Assembly: GCA_016234955.1 (NCBI GenBank)
Contig: JACRNN010000204.1
Location: 1-39,350, forward strand
Direction: 5' to 3'
Length of the DNA stretch: 39,350 nucleotides
Source of the DNA: Deltaproteobacteria bacterium
GTDB lineage: Bacteria > Desulfobacterota > GWC2-55-46
The position numbers and the translations under genes are program-made. Below, piece after piece: positions 15,749 to 24,045 of this stretch (positions are counted from its first letter, which is position 1; the number at the start of each line of letters is the position of its first letter). Under the pieces are notes generated by a model that saw nothing but the letters and a program-made list of their open reading frames with translations, had not been told where the DNA came from and did not search any database.

Positions 15749-16636
15749 TTAGAGTTTTTTGCCATATTCACAGGCCTTTTCCGCCACCTCGATGAAGTAC
15801 TTTATCATCTGCCCCTTGTGGTTGAGCCCCTCCGGCACCCAGAGGTACCTCTCAGGCGAGGTAGCGTCCATCACAATATTTTCAGGGTTGTCGTTGCACC
15901 GCGTCCAGGGGGACTTGCCGGAGGCGGCGTTATTTATAAGCTCGATAGCATGCCCCTTGTAGCCGCCCTGGACATGGTCCGCGGCCGCCTGGTACCTGAA
16001 GTAATGGCAAGGCAGGCCCTTTATGAATGTGACGGCCTCCCTTTCGTCCCAGAAGTCATCCCTTGAGGACGGGAACTCCTTTAACGGCCTGTGCGTGTCG
16101 TTCTTCGTGGTGTTGAACCTGTTCGAGGGCCCCTCCCAGTCAAATACGTACTTTACCTGTTTCATCGGATAGCGGGAGAGCGCCCCGGTTGTGATGATGA
16201 TGCCTATGGAAAAAGAGAGTATGCCTATGCAACTGGAGTCCGCCTCCGGCAGCCCTGAGAGGTAATCCACCACGGTCGCGAGCTCCCTCTGATGGATCGG
16301 GCCCCAGTAGTCCTCCTTCCCTCCTGACCTGCCCCTGCCCGATGGATCGTAATGGAGGACAATAAAACCGAATGAAGCGAGGTCCTCGGCCCTCAGGGCC
16401 CCGCCCTTTGCCCCGCCTTTGTCGTAGTCCGTCCCTGGGCTGTTGGCGCCGGGGACGAAGACGACGGACGGATATCTGCCCTTAACCACAGGGGCATGGA
16501 CGTGGGCGTAGAGCCTGTACCCGGCGGGCGAGTCTATCCACGCCTCTCTGTATGACGTGTCTAACGGGCTTCTGCCAAGGAAGACGGAGAGGTCGGGGCC
16601 GCTGCTGCGCCCGAAGAATCTTGAAAATATGGACAT
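15749..16636 (-). CDS. Alpha/beta hydrolase
   Basis: The 295-residue protein has the fold's landmarks: the oxyanion strand VVFVPGANSPG, the HYDPSGRGRSGG turn, and a nucleophile elbow SFSIG with Ser143, where the usual first Gly of GXSXG is Ser. A candidate Asp lies in AAADHVQGG and a candidate His in GLNHKGQ. No signal peptide is evident. It could be an esterase, thioesterase or acyl hydrolase; its place after an acyltransferase hints at an ester substrate, but that is inference. Its start codon lies just 11 nt beyond the end of an inverted-repeat element. Confidence 0.8.
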   Translation of the reverse strand: MSIFSRFFGRSSGPDLSVFLGRSPLDTSYREAWIDSPAGYRLYAHVHAPVVKGRYPSVVFVPGANSPGTDYDKGGAKGGALRAEDLASFGFIVLHYDPSGRGRSGGKEDYWGPIHQRELATVVDYLSGLPEADSSCIGILSFSIGIIITTGALSRYPMKQVKYVFDWEGPSNRFNTTKNDTHRPLKEFPSSRDDFWDEREAVTFIKGLPCHYFRYQAAADHVQGGYKGHAIELINNAASGKSPWTRCNDNPENIVMDATSPERYLWVPEGLNHKGQMIKYFIEVAEKACEYGKKL

Positions 16637-16647
16637 ATCTTTATTTA

Positions 16648-16835
16648 GGGTGCCTCCAAAAATCAGATATTTTTCCGAGGTCGAGGCGGGGTGAATGAAA
16701 CCACCCCGGGCTTAAAGCCCCATGAGGTTTCAGAACGCTGAAATAAAAAAGCGGAGCATATATGCTAATATGTGTCCATTTTTATTTTCGCCCCAACAAA
16801 GAGATCGGGAAAAAGAGCAATTTTTAGAGGCACCC
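16648..16835. mobile_element. MITE-like element with 16-bp terminal inverted repeats
   Basis: The left end GGGTGCCTCCAAAAAT (16648-16663) and the right end ATTTTTAGAGGCACCC (16820-16835) are inverted copies with one mismatch. Inside are several hairpins: CGGGGTG/CACCCCG, GGGCTT/AAGCCC, TTTCAG/CTGAAA and the palindrome AGCATATATGCT. There is no transposase frame in its 188 bp, and no clear target duplication. The right end supplies the last codons and stop (GGG TGC CTC TAA) of the acyltransferase gene. Confidence 0.65.
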
Positions 16836-17759
16836 TTCTTCCACTATGAGCATCCCCGGCGAATACCTGTCGAGAAAATGCATGTAGCCCGGGTGCATGG
16901 ATACGTAGCGCTCCAGCCTTGCAACGAATTGGCGCGTGGAATCCGCGGCCTTTTCCTCACCCTCAAGCTTGGAGGTTATAGGCCGTTCTATTATTATTTT
17001 ATACGGTTTTTTCCCGCCAGGCACGATAAAAAGAGGGATGAGCGCCGAGCCGTTCTTCTGCGCCAGCAGCGCCGGCCCGACGGGGAACATGACCCGGTTT
17101 CCGAGGAACTCAAAGGCCTTGTGCCTGCCCACGCGCGTCCCGGTGCCGCTGCCGTCGCCGGTTATCATTATGACGCCGTTGTCGTTGAGCCATTTGAACG
17201 CGTTCCTCAAAAACGAATCCGCCTTGATTATCTCGGCCGGCATCATCGACTCGTACCTGAGCCTCAGCCTGAAGGCGACGTTCCTGCCTGTCCAGCTCAA
17301 ACCCTCGTCCGATGGCAGCCCTATCTGCTTCATCCTGTAGCCCAGACGCGCGAGCGCCACAAGCGGCAGGTGTACCGGGCCGAAGTGGCCGTGGACAAGG
17401 ACGACCCCCCTGCCCTCCTTGAGCGCGTTGTCGAGGTTTTCGAGCCCCTCTATATCCACGAGCCTCTTGACGCGCCTTGCGTCGAGCCTGGGGAATATGA
17501 ATATGAGGAGGCGGTCGATGTAGTGGTTCCTGAAGTATTCCCTCGCGGCTTTGCCCCGGTCGGTGGAGACCCCGCGCATGCGCGCGAGATTTTTGCCGAG
17601 GAGTTCCTTCTTGCCGCCGGAAAACGCGTAGTGGAGGTCGCCTAAGAGCCTCATTATGGCGATCCCCAGGGAGACCGGCGACGCTAATATTATCCACCGG
17701 AGCGGGAACCATACGATGAGCCTCAGTATGTCCCGCCGTATGGACTCCCTCACCTCCAT
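16824..17759 (-). CDS. LpxL/HtrB-like acyltransferase with altered HX4(D/E) motif (copy 1)
   Basis: The family transfers acyl chains to lipid A precursors or other lipids at the inner membrane. The 311-residue protein has an N-terminal membrane segment (LIVWFPLRWIILASPVSLGIA), the entry strand GRGVVLVHGHFGPVH, and the later MITGDGSGTGTRVGRHK and FEFLGNRVMFPVGPALLA regions of this family. In the active-site motif His125 is followed at the acidic position by His130 instead of Asp/Glu. It follows the sulfatase-fold gene by 51 nt. Its final codons and stop fall inside the inverted repeat of the MITE-like element, so the C-terminus (EEGCL) may differ from that of its relatives. Confidence 0.83.
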   Translation of the reverse strand: MEVRESIRRDILRLIVWFPLRWIILASPVSLGIAIMRLLGDLHYAFSGGKKELLGKNLARMRGVSTDRGKAAREYFRNHYIDRLLIFIFPRLDARRVKRLVDIEGLENLDNALKEGRGVVLVHGHFGPVHLPLVALARLGYRMKQIGLPSDEGLSWTGRNVAFRLRLRYESMMPAEIIKADSFLRNAFKWLNDNGVIMITGDGSGTGTRVGRHKAFEFLGNRVMFPVGPALLAQKNGSALIPLFIVPGGKKPYKIIIERPITSKLEGEEKAADSTRQFVARLERYVSMHPGYMHFLDRYSPGMLIVEEGCL

Positions 17760-17810
17760 GTTCCATCCACCCTGTGTCCGGTTTTGGCCGAGCCCTTATC
17801 CCGCATGGCG

Positions 17811-19472
17811 CTAATACGCATAAAATTGCAGAAGGTACTCATCGAGGTCGTTGACTTTCTCGGTTTCGGAAGCGGAAAGGTTACTGATCTCGTCCTTATC
17901 CGCCGTCAGATTGTAAAGTTCATTGCCGATAGCGCCCTTGATGAGCTTGTAGCCGTCCCTGACTACCGATACCGACCTGGCGCCCTGCGCGGCGAGGTCA
18001 ACCCTGTAGGAGATGACGGGCCTTTCCGCAAAATCCACATTGCCGTCGTTGATGACTGGCAGGAGGCTCTTGCCATCGATATCCGGGGCGTCTATGCCGG
18101 CATAGTCGAGCGCGGTGGGGAGGATATCGATGGTCCTTACGTCATTGGTAACGGTCTTTGTCGAGGTCTGACCCGGAAATTTAATCAACAGAGGCACGTG
18201 CAGCAGTGAATTGTAGAGGTTGTTGCCGTGCGTGAAATAGGTGTCATGCTCGACCATGTTCTCCCCGTGGTCTGACGTGATTATGATGATGGAATCGTCG
18301 TACATGTTCCTGTTCTTGAGGGTGGAGATTAGCCTGCCTATCTGCTCGTCGGCGTAACGTATCTCCGAATCATAGGCGGCTACATAGAGCCTGGAGTCCA
18401 TGTAGTACTGGCCGTTGCTTGGCGGGCCTATCCTGGCCTGGATGTCGCTTGGCAGCGCGTCATAGGTTATGGCGCCGTCGGAGCCTAATGTGACAAGGGA
18501 CTGGTTTGAAGACACGTACAAGGGGTCCATGACAAAGTTGGATAGGAAGCCGTTATTGGTCTTGTAGGGCCAGTGGGGGCTTATAAGGCCGATAAAAAGG
18601 AAGAATTTTCTTCTCGCGAGGGAGAGGTTATTCAGATAGTTTATGGTGTAGTTTACGGCGGCGCTGTCATTGAACCCGATGTTGTCGTCGGTAAAATCGG
18701 CTTTTTCGTCAAACCCGTTGTGAAGGTTGATCACGAAGGAATTGGTCTGTACCGAAACGGTATGGTAGCCGTTGTCCTGCAACAGCCCCGGCAGCATCTT
18801 CTCGGTCGCCACGCCTGCGTTTGCCGCGACGTTATAATCATGGTTGTACGCCAGCTTGCCGAGAAGCATGGAAGCGAACGACGGCAGGGTCCACGGCGCG
18901 GCGCTGTAGGCGTTCTCGAATACCACGGAAGACCCCGCAAGGACGCTTATGTTGGGGGCGGTATCCCTTGAGTATCCGTAGAGAGGGAGATGGTCGGCCC
19001 TGAGCGTATCCACGACTATCATGATGATATTCGGGCTACTGACGTCGGGCGCTACGAACGCGAGGTTTATGACGGCGCTCGCCGCGGCAGAGACGTTTGA
19101 AGATGAATCTTTGAACCATAAGTACAACTGCTTATCACCGTAATTTCCGCTCACTTCATAGGATACCGTCCCGTTATAGCCCGATGACGGCGTGACATCG
19201 ACCCACCCGGCCGCGTCAGGCGCCGGGGCGGTCGGGGATTCCGAAATATAATAAGCGTTGACGGCCGCGTTGTCCGTGGCGCCTATGTTCAAAGAGACGG
19301 TCTTTGAAGATGTGTAGGCTTGCCCGTTATTTATGGATAACGACACGTTCTGAGGGGGCACGGCGTCCCCGGAAGATGTGCCCCCGCCGCAGCCGTTGAC
19401 AGCAAACGCCGCCGTCAATGTCAGAAACGTTAGGAAGAGCCTTGCGGGAGAACGCTTAAGAGTGGATGCCAT
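17811..19472 (-). CDS. Lipoprotein of the sulfatase/alkaline-phosphatase fold with Thr at the nucleophile position
   Basis: I start at 19472 rather than an upstream ATG at 19550 because this gives a clean lipoprotein signal (KRSPAR, then LFLTFLTLTAAFAV, lipobox VNGC with Cys28) and because the upstream ATG lies in a repeat array. After an Ig-like/Ser-rich linker (about 30-140), the catalytic domain begins at IIMIVVDTLRADHLPLYGY; the nucleophile loop is APWTLPSFASM, with Thr in place of the Cys/Ser that becomes formylglycine in true sulfatases. SPHWPY, TSDHGEN and THGNNLYNSLLHVPLL complete the metal site. It is likely a surface phosphodiesterase or phosphoethanolamine/phosphoglycerol-type transferase rather than a sulfatase. 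Confidence 0.82.
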   Translation of the reverse strand: MASTLKRSPARLFLTFLTLTAAFAVNGCGGGTSSGDAVPPQNVSLSINNGQAYTSSKTVSLNIGATDNAAVNAYYISESPTAPAPDAAGWVDVTPSSGYNGTVSYEVSGNYGDKQLYLWFKDSSSNVSAAASAVINLAFVAPDVSSPNIIMIVVDTLRADHLPLYGYSRDTAPNISVLAGSSVVFENAYSAAPWTLPSFASMLLGKLAYNHDYNVAANAGVATEKMLPGLLQDNGYHTVSVQTNSFVINLHNGFDEKADFTDDNIGFNDSAAVNYTINYLNNLSLARRKFFLFIGLISPHWPYKTNNGFLSNFVMDPLYVSSNQSLVTLGSDGAITYDALPSDIQARIGPPSNGQYYMDSRLYVAAYDSEIRYADEQIGRLISTLKNRNMYDDSIIIITSDHGENMVEHDTYFTHGNNLYNSLLHVPLLIKFPGQTSTKTVTNDVRTIDILPTALDYAGIDAPDIDGKSLLPVINDGNVDFAERPVISYRVDLAAQGARSVSVVRDGYKLIKGAIGNELYNLTADKDEISNLSASETEKVNDLDEYLLQFYAY

Positions 19473-19539
19473 GAGTTGCCCTGCCCTGTCTGGATGCGGA
19501 GATATGAAGCCTACGGGGATTTCAGAATCCACTGGACTG

Positions 19540-19618
19540 TTATCAGTCATCGGCTATCTGTTACCGGTTATCTGTTCTCGGTAAAAACACGTCTTTATCC
19601 TTCACCGATAACTGATAA
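19540..19618. repeat. 14-nt repeat array upstream of the sulfatase-fold lipoprotein gene
   Basis: Three head-to-tail 14-nt units, TTATCAGTCATCGG (19540-19553), CTATCTGTTACCGG (19554-19567) and TTATCTGTTCTCGG (19568-19581), are followed by one inverted unit (19605-19618, TTATCAGTTATCGG on the minus strand). The consensus is YTATCWGTYMYCGG. It lies in the 198-bp gap before the gene and may be an operator or an extragenic repeat family. Confidence 0.6.
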
Positions 19619-19670
19619 CCGAGTATGAGAAGATTAATAAACCCGTGGCGGCTTAAGAACGCCAAAAAAC

Positions 19671-20945
19671 CTACTTGCCCTTGAGTCTCATCGCCAGGTT
19701 CATGAACCTCTCGATATAGGCGGTCCCTGGGTTCGTGTAATACCTCGGGTAGAGGAGGTCGTCGCCCTTTTCCACCATCCCCTCCTTCAAAGCTATCTCG
19801 TAGAGCTTCGTGTGCGGCTCTATCCTCATCGAGTTGAACTCGAAGTGGACTCTCCTGCCCATCCCGGCCCGCGCCTTGAGGCAGAACCCGGCCATGGAGA
19901 GGAAGGAGGAGAGCGTCTGGCCCGGTGGGTTCTTGAAGAAGTTATAGCAGACCTCGAACCCTCCGGTCTCCTTCAATACGGCGTAGGCCTTCTCTATGTC
20001 GTCCCTGGTGATGTTTTTTCCAAGGGCCTTCAAGACCGCGTCGGAAAAGCCGTCGGGCGAGAGTATCACCTTCCGGCAGCCCGCCTCCCCGCACAGCTCG
20101 ACGAACTCCCTTGTAAGTCCGCTCTCGCTGAACCAGGCCGACCACCGGGGCTTTATGCCGCGCCTGAGTATCTCCCGGCAAATCGCCTCAGCGTGCTTCA
20201 AGGGTATGTTGAAGACGGAATCGACGAACGTAAAGCTGTCGATGCCGTACTTGGCGCCGAGCGTCTCTATCTCGTCCACTATCTTCTCCGGCGCGCGGAA
20301 CCTGTATCTCCTGCCGTTCAAAAACCCGTATATGCAGTAAACGCACTTGAGCGCGCACCCGCGTTTTGTCTCGATGCCCACGGCCTCCGGGACGTCTTTA
20401 TAGGCGGCCACGGGGTTCAAGTCCCTGTCGGGCGGCGGTAGCCTTTTGAGGTCAGCCGGCTCCGAAGGTCCGGTGAACCTGACCTTACCGTCCTTCCTGT
20501 AGTAGACCCCTTTCACCTTTTCAGGCGCGCCGAGGTTGTCGAGCAGGTCCGCTATTATAAATTCGCCTTCGAGATAGACACCGTAGTCTATCCTCGGCTC
20601 GTCCTCCATTATCACGCCCGCGAACATGGAGAACCCGGACCCCCCGGCGATGATCTTCGCGTCCGTGACGCTCCGTATCTCGCCCAGCATCTTCTTGAAG
20701 AACTCGTAGTAGAATACCACCCGCCTCTTGTTCGTGGAGTCGATGTTCCTGAGCGACACGCCCACGGCGTCGGGGCGAAAGTCCCTTATGACGCGCTTTA
20801 GCTCCTCGAACGGGTTTTCATGGACGTTCGGGTCGAACCCCCGCGCCTCGTGTTTGCCGAGGCCGGGGCGGATGCACGCGAGCCCGAGAGGGAATACCGG
20901 CGGCTCGCCCCCGCCCAGATAGGACTGTACCAGCAGTATCTTCAT
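19671..20945 (-). CDS. B12-binding-domain radical SAM protein 1
   Basis: This 424-residue enzyme has an N-terminal Rossmann-type region (KILLVQSYLGGG, AVGVSLRNID, IIAGGSGFS) and a radical SAM core with Cys197, Cys201, Cys204 (RGCALKCVYC), followed by FTFVDSVFNIP and later FEFNSMRIEPHTKLYE. The DXHXXG cobalt ligand is absent. It is the most divergent of the three consecutive radical SAM genes and lacks the long C-terminal tail of the other two. Its ATG overlaps the stop of the preceding gene (ATGA), so translation is coupled. The substrate is unknown. Confidence 0.85.
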   Translation of the reverse strand: MKILLVQSYLGGGEPPVFPLGLACIRPGLGKHEARGFDPNVHENPFEELKRVIRDFRPDAVGVSLRNIDSTNKRRVVFYYEFFKKMLGEIRSVTDAKIIAGGSGFSMFAGVIMEDEPRIDYGVYLEGEFIIADLLDNLGAPEKVKGVYYRKDGKVRFTGPSEPADLKRLPPPDRDLNPVAAYKDVPEAVGIETKRGCALKCVYCIYGFLNGRRYRFRAPEKIVDEIETLGAKYGIDSFTFVDSVFNIPLKHAEAICREILRRGIKPRWSAWFSESGLTREFVELCGEAGCRKVILSPDGFSDAVLKALGKNITRDDIEKAYAVLKETGGFEVCYNFFKNPPGQTLSSFLSMAGFCLKARAGMGRRVHFEFNSMRIEPHTKLYEIALKEGMVEKGDDLLYPRYYTNPGTAYIERFMNLAMRLKGK

Positions 20946-22447
20946 GCGGGGGATCTGCCGGAGAGCCTCTTGGCGAGCCTGAAGGAGGTCTGGAGGCCCG
21001 CGTAAAGGGACTTGAAAAACGGCCTGAGCGGAGCGCTATTCAGGACGTCCACGACAGGGGACGACACAAGGAGCTTCAGGAGCGGGCTTGGGAACCTGCC
21101 GTTCCTCGATAGCGTTATGAGGAGATTGAGGTAGTTCTGGCTCCGCATCGTGTAGCTCTTCTCGTATATCTCCTTCTTCTCGTCCCTCACCAATCCGTCC
21201 CTCTTCGCCTGCTCGTAGAGCTTGGTGCCGGGGTAAAGGACGAGGGAGAACGGCTGGAGGTGGAAGGGCTTAGGTATCTCGGCGATGAGCCTCAGGCTCT
21301 CTATCCTGTCCTCGTCGGTCTCGTAAGGCACGTCGAGGATGAAGTCGTAGCTCGGTGGGACCATCCTGTCCTTGTACCGGTTTATGATGCGGAAGGCCTT
21401 CATGAGCCTCTCGTTGTCCATCTGCCTGCGGTTGAAGAGCTCCTGTATCCTCCTGCTCCCGCTCTCCACCCCCATCTGCAGGTATATGAGCCCGGCGTCC
21501 ACGAGCATGTCCATCTTCTCCTCGGTGACGGTCATGGGGGACGCCAGACAGCTGAACGGGAGCCCGATCTTCTCCTTGTAGGCAACGCAGAACTCCTCGA
21601 TGCTCTTCTTGTTGCGGGCGAAAAAGGCGTCGTCCGAGATCCATATGAAGCCGACGTACGGCAGGTTCTTCTTCACCCATAGTATCTCGTCCATCACGTG
21701 GGCCGTGGACCTCCAGCGCAGGTAGTTCTCGTTGTTGTAGAGGCCCTTCAATGTGTCGTTTATGCAGTAGGTGCACTTGTGCGGGCACCCGCGGCCGGTC
21801 ATCGTCTGGTACCCGGTCTTGTTCAGGTATCCGGAGACCGTGCCGGCCTCCATGCGGCCCTTAAGGAGCGCGAAGGTCAGGGGCTCAAGCCTGCCCTCAT
21901 GCATTATGTGGTGGTCTTCGCAACTGTAGTCCGGCCTCGGGTATATGTCGAGGTCGTGCGGGAGGCTCCGCGTCGGATTCCTTACCACCCTTGCGCCAGA
22001 CTTCATCCAGAGGTTCTTCACGTCATGGTAGGGCCTTTTCTCCTCCATCCTCTGCGCGAGCTCCAGCATGGCCTCCTCGCCGTCCCCCACGCACACGATG
22101 TCGGCATGGTCGAGGGACTCCTCGGGCCTGATGGTCGGGTGGACGCCGCCCCAGACTACAGGCGCCTTTATCCCGCCCGATTTGAGCTTTTCCGTAATCT
22201 GCACCGCGCCATCGTAAAAATTGGTCATGAGGGTAATTCCAATGATGTCGGAGGCCCGGACGAGCGAAATCAGCGAATCGAGCGCCGAGTCCGCGTACCT
22301 CTTGACGCCGTAGACGAGGTTGTCCCCGTAAGGGTCGGGTATGAATATCAGCTGCGTCGTGTGCCCGTTGGCCTTGAGATAGGCGGAGATCGTGCGTATA
22401 CCGAACGCGGTCACGTCCGGGTATGGGGATATAAGCGTTATCTTCAT
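20942..22447 (-). CDS. B12-binding-domain radical SAM protein 2
   Basis: The start is at 22447, where ATGA overlaps the previous stop; upstream in-frame sequence is the other gene in another frame. The 501 residues open with MKITLISPYPDVTAFGIRTI and VVWGGVHPT-type cobalamin-domain strands; the cluster site is Cys221, Cys225, Cys228 (GCPHKCTYC), then WISDDAFFAR and QMGVESGSRRIQ. A C-terminal extension of about 120 residues follows the barrel. It is clearly a tandem paralogue of the next gene upstream (22444-24045), sharing motif order and spacing. The function is unknown, probably modifying a lipid or glycan intermediate. Confidence 0.86.
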   Translation of the reverse strand: MKITLISPYPDVTAFGIRTISAYLKANGHTTQLIFIPDPYGDNLVYGVKRYADSALDSLISLVRASDIIGITLMTNFYDGAVQITEKLKSGGIKAPVVWGGVHPTIRPEESLDHADIVCVGDGEEAMLELAQRMEEKRPYHDVKNLWMKSGARVVRNPTRSLPHDLDIYPRPDYSCEDHHIMHEGRLEPLTFALLKGRMEAGTVSGYLNKTGYQTMTGRGCPHKCTYCINDTLKGLYNNENYLRWRSTAHVMDEILWVKKNLPYVGFIWISDDAFFARNKKSIEEFCVAYKEKIGLPFSCLASPMTVTEEKMDMLVDAGLIYLQMGVESGSRRIQELFNRRQMDNERLMKAFRIINRYKDRMVPPSYDFILDVPYETDEDRIESLRLIAEIPKPFHLQPFSLVLYPGTKLYEQAKRDGLVRDEKKEIYEKSYTMRSQNYLNLLITLSRNGRFPSPLLKLLVSSPVVDVLNSAPLRPFFKSLYAGLQTSFRLAKRLSGRSPA

Positions 22448-24045
22448 CTCTTTCTGCCGTCCACTATCGGGTCGCTCATCCTCATCTTGTTCAGGAACAG
22501 CCTTATCCTCTCCCAGTCGTGGCTCCAGATGACCTTTATGCCCTTGAATATGAACCTGATGAATTCGCCGACCCTGCAACCGATGTTGTAGAGGAAGGAG
22601 AGGTTCATCTTTGAGAGGAAGTTCACAACCGGCTCCCTTGCGAGAATATTGAGGATAGTCCTCGGAAAATGCTGGAACGTAAGGAGGTATATGAGAAAAT
22701 TAGGGTATGAGCGGTTGGGCGACACGTAGAACGGCTTCCTGTATATGTCGGAGGCGTCGTCCTTGATAAGCCCCTCTTTCTTGGCCTTGTGGTAGAGAAA
22801 CGTCTGCGGGAAAAATACCAGGCTCGATATGCAAAGCCCGTAGGGCTTGGGCAGTTGCATCAGAAGCCTCACCGTGTCCATCGTATCCTCATCCGTCTCC
22901 CAGGGGTTATCCAGGATGATGTGGTAGTCCGGCGGGAATATCCTCGGCACGTACCTGGAGATGGTCCTGGCGGCCTCCACTATCTTCTCGTTCGACTCGG
23001 TCCTGTTGTACAACTGTTTGATGCGCGAGCTTCCGGTCTGCACGCCCATCTCGACATAGACCATGCCGGCGTTCACGAGGTGCTCCATCTTCCTCTCGGA
23101 GATGGTGGTCGGGCTCGCCTGGGTATAAAAGGGCAGCCCTATCCGCTCCTTATAGAGCCTGGAGAACTCCTCTATCTCATGCACCGGTCTGGCGAAAAAC
23201 GTATCGTCGAAGAATTGAACGGCCCCGATGAACGGGAACCTCCTCTTGATGTCCTCGAGCTCTGTTATGAAGTTCTCCACGCTCCTGGCGCGGAAGTACT
23301 TCAACCCGACCTTCTCGTACATCTCCTTCTGATTGCTTATATTGCAATAGGAGCACTTGTGCGGGCATCCGCGGTCCGTCATGGTCCTGTAGGCTATCCG
23401 GAGCTTGCCGTCCGGGTGCGGGAGCCTCGGGAGCACATTCCGGAAGGCCTCCGCATCGAGCGGGACGATCCTGTTGGTCTTCAGGTCGAGGAGGTAGTGG
23501 TCCTTGAGGCTGAAGTCGAAGAACGGCAGCTTGTCGAGCTCGATGAACGAATCCCTCAGCCTGTTTCTTATGATACCGCCGTCCTTCTTGAACCACATCC
23601 CCTTGACGTCTGAAAAATCCCCGTTCCTCTCCTTCCGTTGCGCAAGCTCCAGGAGCGACTCCTCGCCCTCGCCTATGCAGACGGCGTCGGCGTATTTGAG
23701 GGCCTGCTCCGGGCTCGTGGTCGGGTGTATCCCGCCCCAGACGACGATGGAAGAGAGGCTCTTCTTCAGGGCCTCCGTAACCTGGATGGCCCTGTCGAAA
23801 TAGTTGGACATGAAGGAGACGCCGACTATGTCGGAGCCCTTGCAGAGCTCCACTATACGCTCAAGGACGGAGGCGTCATAGGCGTAGACGAAGTCCGCGC
23901 CCTTTTTAAGCTTGCCGATGCTTCCCGGAAGGAATATCAGACGGGTATCGAAGCCGTTGCTCCTCAGATACGCGGAGAGGCTCCTTACGCCGAAGGCGCT
24001 TATATCCGGCGGCGTCGGCGTTATTATGGTTATTTTAGTCTTCAT
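22444..24045 (-). CDS. B12-binding-domain radical SAM protein 3
   Basis: The start at 24045 gives MKTKITIITPTPPD, aligned with the paralogue downstream; it lies 11 nt inside the acyltransferase gene. The 533 residues have the Rossmann region (SDIVGVSFMSNYFD, VVWGGIHPTTSPE, VCIGEGEESLLELAQR), cluster cysteines Cys227, Cys231, Cys234 (RGCPHKCSYC), then VQFFDDTFFARP and EMGVQTGSSRIKQLYN, and a C-terminal extension rich in hydrophobic and basic residues (FIRFIFKGIKVIW). The pairing with radical SAM protein 2 looks like a duplication followed by divergence, for two related steps. Confidence 0.86.
   Translation of the reverse strand: MKTKITIITPTPPDISAFGVRSLSAYLRSNGFDTRLIFLPGSIGKLKKGADFVYAYDASVLERIVELCKGSDIVGVSFMSNYFDRAIQVTEALKKSLSSIVVWGGIHPTTSPEQALKYADAVCIGEGEESLLELAQRKERNGDFSDVKGMWFKKDGGIIRNRLRDSFIELDKLPFFDFSLKDHYLLDLKTNRIVPLDAEAFRNVLPRLPHPDGKLRIAYRTMTDRGCPHKCSYCNISNQKEMYEKVGLKYFRARSVENFITELEDIKRRFPFIGAVQFFDDTFFARPVHEIEEFSRLYKERIGLPFYTQASPTTISERKMEHLVNAGMVYVEMGVQTGSSRIKQLYNRTESNEKIVEAARTISRYVPRIFPPDYHIILDNPWETDEDTMDTVRLLMQLPKPYGLCISSLVFFPQTFLYHKAKKEGLIKDDASDIYRKPFYVSPNRSYPNFLIYLLTFQHFPRTILNILAREPVVNFLSKMNLSFLYNIGCRVGEFIRFIFKGIKVIWSHDWERIRLFLNKMRMSDPIVDGRKR

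Noticed and set aside
22448-22579. Extended N-terminus for radical SAM protein 2
   Set aside because: The extra residues come from another frame of the upstream gene, have no family resemblance, and the ATGA overlap gives a natural start at 22447.
21698-22591. 297-residue plus-strand open frame
   Set aside because: It lies opposite two radical SAM genes with clear cluster motifs; long antisense frames are expected at this GC content.
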